Origin: Fidelibacterota bacterium
GTDB taxonomy: Bacteria; Fidelibacterota; UBA2242; JAFGTP01
Assembly (NCBI GenBank): GCA_021734005.1
Contig: JAIPJV010000049.1
Location: 1-10,175 of the forward strand
Direction of reading: 5' to 3'
Length of the DNA: 10,175 nt
The notes beneath the pieces are model-generated. The model was given only the letters and a program-made list of their open reading frames with translations. It did no database searches and was not told the origin of the DNA. Positions 1 to 6,043 of this stretch are shown here, piece after piece. The first letter of the stretch is position 1. The number at the start of each line of letters is the position of its first letter. The position numbers and the translations under genes were made by a program.

Positions 1-548
1 ATGAAGTTGATTGTAAATTAGTCAATGAAATAAATGCAATTCCGGAAAAAATTGAAAAGATTCTGGAACAAAAAGATATTATCAAAAATCTGGCTGAACA
101 ATTCAATGACAAACCCAATTTTCTCTATCTGGGAAGAGGAATAAATTACCCAGTTGCTCTGGAAGGAGCCTTAAAACTCAAGGAAATTTCCTACATTCAT
201 GCTGAAGGATACCCGGCTGCAGAAATGAAGCATGGCCCCATAGCATTAATTGATAAAAATATGCCGGTTGTATTTTTGGCCACAAAAGACAAAGTTCTGG
301 ACAAGGTTATAAATAATATGGAAGAAGTCCGCGCTCGAAAAGGAATTGTGATCGCTATTACTGATCATAAAAATTCTGATATTGAAGATATTTCTGATGA
401 ATTTATCAGAATTCCGGAAACATTAGAAGAATTGTCGCCTGTTCTAAATGTAATCCCTCTTCAATTATTGGCCTATTATATTGCTGATATGAATGGGCAG
501 GATGTAGATAAACCGCGCAACCTGGCAAAATCTGTGACAGTGGAATAA
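1..548 (+). CDS. glmS: Glutamine--fructose-6-phosphate aminotransferase (isomerizing), C-terminal part
   Basis: This is the 3' end of glmS, with 181 codons plus stop visible; the first complete codon begins at base 3. GlmS makes glucosamine-6-phosphate from fructose-6-phosphate and glutamine in the cytoplasm, the entry step to UDP-GlcNAc, peptidoglycan and LPS. The visible part is the second SIS (isomerase) domain. It has the near-invariant stretch EGALKLKEISYIHAEGYPAA, then EMKHGP, whose His matches E. coli His504 by recall. It ends in NLAKSVTVE, the canonical GlmS C-terminus with the active-site Lys. Family length is about 600 residues, so roughly the first 70% (glutaminase domain and first SIS domain) lies outside the window. 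The stop is TAA at 546-548. No strong intrinsic terminator follows. Identity is essentially certain; it is partial only because of the window edge. Confidence 0.97.
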   Translation, partial: EVDCKLVNEINAIPEKIEKILEQKDIIKNLAEQFNDKPNFLYLGRGINYPVALEGALKLKEISYIHAEGYPAAEMKHGPIALIDKNMPVVFLATKDKVLDKVINNMEEVRARKGIVIAITDHKNSDIEDISDEFIRIPETLEELSPVLNVIPLQLLAYYIADMNGQDVDKPRNLAKSVTVE

Positions 549-587
549 TTGCCTAATTCTAACAAATTATATCGATTACCTGCCCCA

Positions 588-617
588 TTAGCAAATATTA
601 CTTGATAAATATATAAT
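588..617 (+). promoter_or_regulatory. Candidate sigma-70-type promoter for the Card1-like gene
   Basis: A perfect TATAAT at 612-617 is preceded, with an 18-nt spacer, by TTAGCA at 588-593 (4 of 6 matches to TTGACA). Transcription would start near 624 and give a leader of about 58 nt before the GTG at 682. This suggests the Card1-like gene can be transcribed independently of glmS. AT-rich DNA yields such matches by chance, so this is only a candidate. Confidence 0.4.
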
Positions 618-666
618 TAATCATTTATTTAGTAATAGTTGCACAAAACTTGATAAGGCAAATAAT

Positions 667-674
667 GGGGAGGG
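667..674 (+). promoter_or_regulatory. Strong ribosome binding site deciding a GTG start
   Basis: GGGGAGGG, a purine-rich Shine-Dalgarno match, lies 7 nt before GTG at 682. It supports the GTG rather than a later ATG as the start. The first in-frame ATG after it is far inside the conserved N-terminal domain. Confidence 0.75.
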
Positions 675-681
675 AAACCAG

Positions 682-1755
682 GTGGCTAAAATAGAAATCT
701 CATTATTAAATAAAAATCCTGTTGTCAATTATTTAGGGGCGAAGATAGTCAATCCTGATGAAATTGTCTGGCTACATGAGAATAAAGCCCTCAAGAAACT
801 GGACAATGTGGAAAAACTTCTCCAGTCCAGTAACGAACTTAAATTCAATCGATATAAAATAATTCCGGCTAATTTTAGTCAGATCAAACAACTTGCACAA
901 AAATTGCAAAGTAAATATAATGATGAGCAGGTTATTTTAAATTTAAGCGGCGATAATCAGGCGGTTGGCCATATGCTCCATGATGCCTTGCAAAATTTTT
1001 CCAGCCAGATCATAATAATTGATCCCGATCAAAATAGCATTTTCAACCTAACTGAAAAGAAGTCAGAAACTATTCATACAAATTTAACAGTCAATGAATA
1101 TATTCGCCTGTATGGAATGAAAGTCCGTTCTGGTATTCACTTTGATCCTGCCATTGGAACTCGAAGTAGATTGACCTATTTTATTGGAAATAATATGGAT
1201 AGGATTGTACCTTTTCTCGATCATATTCGCGAGAAGATAACCAGAGGAAATGATATAGATAGTAAAAAATGGGATCTTGAAAGTCAGGATATAAATTTTT
1301 CCATAACAAAAAAAGATGATCAATATCAGGTGAAATATGGAAAAAATAAAAATAGTAATGAAATATTTCTCAAGAAAATTGGTGATGAATATCTTTTTCG
1401 AGGGGAGTGGTTACGTGAACTAGTTTTTCTACGGGTTAACAAATCTCATTTTGGAGATGTGCGGCTAAATATAAATCTTGACCCCAATTCAGTGCCTGAA
1501 AAAAAGAAAATCGAGACCATTATCGATGTAGCTATGCGTCGCCGATGCAAATTTTATATTTTTCAGTGCTTTTCCTATCCAATTTCCCGAAGTTCTTTTG
1601 CTGCTCTGAGTTCTATAAGTCGGACTATCGAGGCTCTCGATGCAGAATCTTTTATACTATTATCGCACCGGCCACCCAATAGCTTTATTGCCCGGGCTCA
1701 TTCTTCGGGTATCAAAATTGTGTATGGAGAAAAAATAGCCAATTTTTCTATTTGA
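682..1755 (+). CDS. Card1/Can2-like (DUF1887) CARF-nuclease family protein with degenerate motifs
   Basis: The protein has 357 residues, no signal peptide and no membrane segment, so it is probably cytoplasmic. The fold order resembles DUF1887 proteins (Card1/Can2): an N-terminal CARF-like Rossmann domain (about 1-145), a linker/middle part (about 150-235), and a C-terminal PD-(D/E)XK-like domain (about 238-357). Supporting pieces are VILNLSGDNQAV at 84-95, in the place of the NxTGGTK-type CARF signature; IIIIDP at 110-115; GEWLRELV at 241-248, in the place of the GxWLE motif; and RAHSSGIKIV near 338-347, like the family C-terminus. Known relatives bind cyclic oligoadenylate made by type III CRISPR systems and then cleave DNA or RNA. 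Here the expected ELDV is NLDP (265-268) and the expected ExK is Q295-C-F297, so nuclease activity is doubtful. The assignment is from remembered family motifs, without a search. The reading frame is intact. No cas gene or CRISPR array is nearby. Confidence 0.62.
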   Translation: MAKIEISLLNKNPVVNYLGAKIVNPDEIVWLHENKALKKLDNVEKLLQSSNELKFNRYKIIPANFSQIKQLAQKLQSKYNDEQVILNLSGDNQAVGHMLHDALQNFSSQIIIIDPDQNSIFNLTEKKSETIHTNLTVNEYIRLYGMKVRSGIHFDPAIGTRSRLTYFIGNNMDRIVPFLDHIREKITRGNDIDSKKWDLESQDINFSITKKDDQYQVKYGKNKNSNEIFLKKIGDEYLFRGEWLRELVFLRVNKSHFGDVRLNINLDPNSVPEKKKIETIIDVAMRRRCKFYIFQCFSYPISRSSFAALSSISRTIEALDAESFILLSHRPPNSFIARAHSSGIKIVYGEKIANFSI

Positions 1756-1759
1756 TAAT

Positions 1760-1782
1760 GGTTGGGTGGGTGGATTTTTTTT
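1760..1782 (+). other. G-rich run followed by T8 just after the stop codon
   Basis: Five bases beyond the TGA of the Card1-like gene the + strand reads GGTTGGGTGGGTGG (1760-1773), an A, then eight T (1775-1782). The four G-runs allow a two-tetrad G-quadruplex, and the T8 follows immediately. No conventional stem-loop terminator is visible here, so this may be the transcript end; that role is inference. Confidence 0.4.
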
Positions 1783-1829
1783 GGATGATTGGATGTGTGG
1801 ATGATTGGATGGGTGGATGATTGGATCGA
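1782..1829. repeat. Three tandem copies of a 16-bp repeat
   Basis: TGGATGATTGGATGTG (1782-1797), TGGATGATTGGATGGG (1798-1813) and TGGATGATTGGATCGA (1814-1829) are head-to-tail copies, identical over the first 13 bases. Each copy itself contains two TGGATG words 8 bp apart. The array is non-coding in its context and follows directly on the T tract. It is a typical slippage-prone minisatellite. Confidence 0.9.
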
Positions 1830-2083
1830 TGAAATTTGCGGAAATTATTCCTGGTCTATTAAATACAACTGGATGAAAATTACAAATGTTAATTAAATAT
1901 TTACAGTGATTTCTTTGATTGCTCGATTAAATTAAAGCGGCCTAAAAGCATCAAAAATATTTTCATATTCTATTTGAATTTGGTAAAAAAACATATTATT
2001 TTTCTAGAGTAAAATTTGTGCTGAGCAAATACAGGATTTACAATAAAATGGCAATTTAAATCATATTAAAAAATGATAGACAA
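1830..2083. other. AT-rich intergenic region
   Basis: This is the rest of the 328-bp gap between the Card1-like gene and the Cache lipoprotein gene. No credible ORF, RNA gene or strong hairpin is seen. It contains only the candidate promoter at 2016-2044 described separately. Confidence 0.6.
2016..2044 (+). promoter_or_regulatory. Candidate promoter of the Cache lipoprotein/kinase operon
   Basis: TTGTGC (2016-2021) and TACAAT (2039-2044) are separated by 17 nt. The -10 box matches 5 of 6 consensus bases but the -35 only 3 of 6. Predicted initiation near 2051 would give a leader of about 33 nt before the ATG at 2084. The assignment is weak but well placed. Confidence 0.33.
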
Positions 2084-3106
2084 ATGAAAAAAGACACACT
2101 CAAAATAATTGTCACCAGTCTTATAACTGTAATATTTATAGTGAATTGCCGTTCAAATAAAAATGAATTTGAGCGAAGGCAAACTGAACTAAAAAATATC
2201 TCTCATAATATTGACTCCAGTATTCGGCCGCTTCAAAATGAGATTATTGAACTGAGAGATAGTATAAAAGCACTTTATCTTCCTTCCAGGATTGAAAAAA
2301 ATCTGGCAAAAGCCGATACAGAAAATTATGTTTTTTCAGAAAGTGGTATGTTTTATACAAAAAATTATGAAAATAGATCAGCAGCCATTGTTACCGGCCA
2401 TACACCAATTACTCAGCGGGTAAAGCGGATTGTGTATTTTACAGAACCTATGGAGGATTATTTCAAGGAAATAGTGGAGAACAATCCTGCTGTTGTTCAG
2501 GTTTATTACAATTCCCGGGATTCCTACAATAGAATTTATCCCGGCGTAGATCTTATCTCACAAGTTCACAGCGGACAGGATATTACTCAGTACAATTTTT
2601 ATGAACTTGCTGATAAAAATCACAACCCTGATAAAGGCATTGTCTGGATTAAAGAACCCTATGTAGATCCAGCTGGAAGAGGATGGATGATATCGCTCGT
2701 TGCTCCGGTTTATGTAGATGGTCAGTTAGAAGGTGTGCCTGGTATTGATATTACTATTACTGATGTTGTTGATGATTATATTGAAAAATCGCAGAATGAT
2801 TATTTGATTCTTTCTCCAAAAGGAATTTTGATCTATGCTAAAGAAAACCTTGCTAATCTCTTTTCTATGCCCGGCTTCAAAAATCATAAATATATTGAGA
2901 TCATCCGTTCTGACACTTATCGTTCAGAAGATTATAATATACTCAAAAGTAAAGATCCCCAGGTTCGCAGATTAGGACAGAAAATTTTTAATCAGAATAA
3001 AAATGAGTATAATTTTCAGAAGTACAATAATAAATATAAAGTTTTTACTTCCAAAGTTAAACTTACCGATTGGATTATTTTAACTGTAGTAAAAGATAAT
3101 GGATAA
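2084..3106 (+). CDS. Exported dCache-domain sensory lipoprotein (putative)
   Basis: This 340-residue protein starts with a Lys-containing n-region and a hydrophobic stretch (about 7-20) ending at Cys22, which reads as a lipoprotein signal. The residue before the Cys is Asn rather than Gly/Ala/Ser, so membrane anchoring by an uncleaved helix is an alternative. Residues 25-70 look like a coiled coil. Residues about 88-340 resemble a double-Cache sensor: YELADKNHNPDKG (173-185) and EPYVDPAGRGWMISLVAPVY (191-210) are followed by GVPGIDI (217-223), a second lobe (YLILSPKGILIYA, 240-252), and a closing KLTDWIILTVVKD. The YxD of amino-acid-binding dCache proteins is present (193-195), but the companion RxWY is not clear, so no ligand is proposed. 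There is no kinase, HAMP or MCP domain. The stop codon is 3 nt before the kinase start, so the two are almost surely cotranscribed and probably translationally coupled. Confidence 0.7.
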   Translation: MKKDTLKIIVTSLITVIFIVNCRSNKNEFERRQTELKNISHNIDSSIRPLQNEIIELRDSIKALYLPSRIEKNLAKADTENYVFSESGMFYTKNYENRSAAIVTGHTPITQRVKRIVYFTEPMEDYFKEIVENNPAVVQVYYNSRDSYNRIYPGVDLISQVHSGQDITQYNFYELADKNHNPDKGIVWIKEPYVDPAGRGWMISLVAPVYVDGQLEGVPGIDITITDVVDDYIEKSQNDYLILSPKGILIYAKENLANLFSMPGFKNHKYIEIIRSDTYRSEDYNILKSKDPQVRRLGQKIFNQNKNEYNFQKYNNKYKVFTSKVKLTDWIILTVVKDNG

Positions 3107-3109
3107 CTG

Positions 3110-5944
3110 ATGAGTGAGAAAATCAAGCGTAGATTGCTAAATATATTCATAATTACAACTATTGGAATATTTAGTTTTATTATTTTTTTTAAGGTCTTTC
3201 TTATAAAAAATAAAGCCATTGACAATGAAAGACAGCGACTGGAAAGACAGGTGCTATTAATTGGCAGGCAGATTGAAAATTCCTGGCGGGAATTTGAAAG
3301 TGAAATTGTCTATAATAATTCTACCGGTTTTACAAATACATTATTACTCAGCCCGAATTTATCGGAACATGATCGAAAGAAGATTAAAAGATTTTATGCA
3401 AAATACCAGAATTTAATTGAGAAAATTGAAATCTATAATGATAATTATTCCCGGGTAATCCATAAAGACGCCAATAATTACTACCAATTATCTGAACTTG
3501 AGAAGAACAATAATTCCAGACTAGTTCATAAAAATAAAACCATTCATATTAATGGCGATAACAAGTGCCTGCATGTGCCAATTTATGGTCAACAAAGTAA
3601 AATTATTGGTAATTTGCGAATAGAATTGAATATAAAAGAATTCATCAAAAATATTTTTTCCGATTATTATATTGGCAGGGAGAGCTGGAAATGGATTCTC
3701 GAAGAAGGAAAATTGGTCGATGTTATCTATTCTGAAAATTCAGTTAATACCAAAAATATCACAATTGATAATTTAGAACCGATCAAGAAGAGTATTGCTA
3801 ATAATTTCAAGAATATCACCACTCATCATATTAATTATCAGGATAAAAAAGCAAAAATCTTGTCAGCCTATTATCCAGTAGATATCTCCTCAGAACGTCT
3901 GGGAGTAGTCATTTCATCATCTTATAGTGTTGTAATCGATAAAATTCAGCGTCAAATTTTTCATATTATTGCAATTTTCGTCGGATTAGGAATTTTTCTT
4001 TCTGTAATTTTTATCAAAATGTACAAAAAAGTGGAAGGGAGCGAGAATAAATTTCGACGAATTATTGAAAATATGCAGGACACATTTTACAGAACAGATA
4101 TGAATGGTGAGATTCAGATGATGAGTCCTTCCGGGCAGGATCTTTTTGGCTACGATCCTGAAAATCTAATTGGCGAGAAAGTAGATGATGTTCTGTATCA
4201 AAAACCGGAAGATTACAATGGATTTATGGAAAAAATTGAAAAACGGGGCAAGGTGGAATCCTATGAACTGGTACTACAGGATTCCAAAGGTTATCCCGTT
4301 TTTGTGCTGGCTAGTTCTAAATATGTTTATAATAATTCTGGAAAACCGGTTGGTATTGAGGGGGTTTTATCTGATATTACTCTCAGGAAAAAGACAGAAG
4401 CGGAATTGGAGCAAAAAACAACTCTCTTATCCAATCTTCTAGATTCAATTCCCAATATAATTTACTTCAAAGATCGTGAGGGACGCTATCTTGGTTGCAA
4501 TTATGCTTTTCAGAAATTGACCGGCCTGGACAAAGATGAAATTCTCCATAAGAAAGATTCTGAAATATTCCCTTCGGAAATAGCTCAAAAATTTTCCAGT
4601 AATGATAAAATGATCCTTAATGAAAAAGTTGCCCACCATGTAGAAGACTGGTTTGAATATCCTGATGGGCGATCTGTGCTTCTTGATATTATCAAGGCTC
4701 CCTTGACCACATCTGACTGGGTGACAATCGGACTTTTGGGGATTGGACAGGATATAACTGAAAGAGAAGAAGCCCGGCAGGAATTGAAAAAAGCCCGGGA
4801 TAAAGCCGAAGAATCGGCTCGATTGAAATCTGAATTTTTAGCCAATATGAGCCATGAAATCAGAACGCCTATGAATTCTGTGATTGGGTTTAGCGAGTTG
4901 CTCATTGATGAAATCGATAGCAAACAGGGCCAATATTATATAGATTCGCTCCAGAAAGCAGGGGATAGCCTAATCGAACTCATCGACGATATTCTTGATC
5001 TCTCCAAGATTGAAGCCGGTAAAATGAAAATTGAATACAGTTACATAAATGTGGTTGATCATCTTCAATTTATCATTAATATTTTCAAGCCAAAAGCAGA
5101 CAATAAAAACTTGAAAATGGAACTCGATATTGATCCCCAATTACCAGCCGAAATTTTTATTGACAAGCAACGCTTGAAGCAGATTCTTTTTAATCTGGTG
5201 GGAAATGCTGTCAAATTTACTGAAGAAGGCTATGTCAAAATATCAGCCCGTCTTGCTGAATGCAAAAATGATGTTCTAGATATAGTTTTTGCTGTCGAAG
5301 ATAGTGGTATAGGAATTCCAGAAGATACCCAGGATATAATCTTCGATTCCTTTCGCCAAAAAGAAGGCCATGATACCAGAGAATACGGGGGAACCGGTCT
5401 AGGGCTGACTATTACCAAAAAATTAGCCAATATGATGAAAGGCGAGATTTCTGTTGAAAGTGAGCCCGGGAAAGGCAGTGTCTTTACTGTTTTGTTTAAA
5501 GATGTGGAATACAAACAAATTATAGAGGAGGAAGAGGAGGCTGAGAGGCCTTCAGAATTGTTCTTTGATAAAGCCCGAACAATGGTAGTTGACGATAATG
5601 ATCTGAATCGGGATATGCTCTCTGAGATCCTGAAAAGCGAAGGACTGGAGGTAGTTAATGCAAAAAATGGAAAGGAAGCCGTCCGGATTGTCAAAAATGA
5701 TCAGCTGGATCTAATTTTTATGGATATTAAAATGCCGGAAATGAATGGTATCGATGCCACCCGGAAAATTAAAAAATACCAAAACGGTTCGCCTTTGCCT
5801 GTGATTGCTTTTACAGCTAAAAATGACCAGGAATTTGATGAGCAAAAACTTGATCAAGTTTTTGACGAATTTCTGCGCAAACCCTTCCCTAGAAAAGCAT
5901 TGATGGAAATCCTTAAGAAATATCTTGCCTATGAAGTGAGTTGA
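3110..5944 (+). CDS. Membrane-bound PAS-PAS hybrid sensor histidine kinase
   Basis: The 944-residue kinase has TM helix 1 (about 9-32), a periplasmic domain of about 250 residues that is probably two-lobed and Cache-like (33-284), and TM helix 2 (285-307). Two PAS domains follow (about 318-428 and 440-555), then a short coiled coil, a HisKA domain with MSHEIRTP carrying the phospho-acceptor His582, and a HATPase domain. The ATPase shows the N-box (N695, N699), DSGIGIP (731-737) and GGTGLGL (760-766). A Glu-rich linker (about 805-815) leads to a receiver domain with acidic pair D828/D829, phospho-acceptor D872, T902 and K924. All residues needed for autophosphorylation and intramolecular His-to-Asp transfer are present. 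No Hpt domain or separate response regulator is in view, so the phosphorelay output must lie elsewhere. The ATG at 3110 follows the lipoprotein stop by 3 nt and lacks a strong Shine-Dalgarno site, favouring translational coupling. The signal is unknown. Confidence 0.93.
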   Translation: MSEKIKRRLLNIFIITTIGIFSFIIFFKVFLIKNKAIDNERQRLERQVLLIGRQIENSWREFESEIVYNNSTGFTNTLLLSPNLSEHDRKKIKRFYAKYQNLIEKIEIYNDNYSRVIHKDANNYYQLSELEKNNNSRLVHKNKTIHINGDNKCLHVPIYGQQSKIIGNLRIELNIKEFIKNIFSDYYIGRESWKWILEEGKLVDVIYSENSVNTKNITIDNLEPIKKSIANNFKNITTHHINYQDKKAKILSAYYPVDISSERLGVVISSSYSVVIDKIQRQIFHIIAIFVGLGIFLSVIFIKMYKKVEGSENKFRRIIENMQDTFYRTDMNGEIQMMSPSGQDLFGYDPENLIGEKVDDVLYQKPEDYNGFMEKIEKRGKVESYELVLQDSKGYPVFVLASSKYVYNNSGKPVGIEGVLSDITLRKKTEAELEQKTTLLSNLLDSIPNIIYFKDREGRYLGCNYAFQKLTGLDKDEILHKKDSEIFPSEIAQKFSSNDKMILNEKVAHHVEDWFEYPDGRSVLLDIIKAPLTTSDWVTIGLLGIGQDITEREEARQELKKARDKAEESARLKSEFLANMSHEIRTPMNSVIGFSELLIDEIDSKQGQYYIDSLQKAGDSLIELIDDILDLSKIEAGKMKIEYSYINVVDHLQFIINIFKPKADNKNLKMELDIDPQLPAEIFIDKQRLKQILFNLVGNAVKFTEEGYVKISARLAECKNDVLDIVFAVEDSGIGIPEDTQDIIFDSFRQKEGHDTREYGGTGLGLTITKKLANMMKGEISVESEPGKGSVFTVLFKDVEYKQIIEEEEEAERPSELFFDKARTMVVDDNDLNRDMLSEILKSEGLEVVNAKNGKEAVRIVKNDQLDLIFMDIKMPEMNGIDATRKIKKYQNGSPLPVIAFTAKNDQEFDEQKLDQVFDEFLRKPFPRKALMEILKKYLAYEVS

Positions 5945-5957
5945 CCCAAAAAGGGTC
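5943..5957 (+). other. Small hairpin overlapping the kinase stop codon
   Basis: GACCC (5943-5947) and GGGTC (5953-5957) can pair across an AAAAA loop, with the 5' arm starting inside the TGA stop. No T tract follows, so it is unlikely to terminate transcription alone. It might protect mRNA ends or be incidental. Confidence 0.4.
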
Positions 5958-5987
5958 TTGTTGACGGATAAAATTACAAAAAAATAT

Positions 5988-6019
5988 AAAAGCCCTCATG
6001 GTGGTAATGAGGGCTTTTT
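5988..6019. terminator. Bidirectional intrinsic terminator between the kinase gene and fusA
   Basis: AAAAGCCCTCAT (5988-5999) pairs perfectly with ATGAGGGCTTTT (6007-6018) across a 7-nt loop. The T run on the right serves + strand transcripts from the kinase gene. The A run on the left gives a U run for - strand transcripts leaving fusA. The position between two convergent stop codons fits a shared terminator. Confidence 0.92.
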
Positions 6020-6043
6020 AAATATGATTTATTTTACAGTTAG

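Noticed and set aside
1..224. ATG at base 1 as a gene start
   Set aside because: That frame stops at base 18-20 (TAG). The GlmS frame begins at base 3 and continues conserved GlmS sequence from outside the window.
1782..1829. A CRISPR array
   Set aside because: The 16-bp units are directly tandem with no unique spacers, so it is a minisatellite.
1974..1999. TTGAAT and TATTAT as a promoter for the Cache operon
   Set aside because: The spacer is only 14 nt, too short for a standard sigma-70-type promoter. The pair at 2016-2044 has better spacing.
5525..5540. Two AGGAGG cores inside the kinase gene as an internal ribosome site producing a free receiver protein from ATG 5582
   Set aside because: The distance to the ATG is about 41 nt, far beyond normal spacing. 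The purine run is explained by the Glu codons of the acidic linker.
5230..5694. A 154-codon minus-strand ORF inside the kinase gene
   Set aside because: It is antisense to the HATPase and receiver coding sequence, Ser/Leu-rich as expected for a shadow frame, and the + strand frame has clear family motifs.
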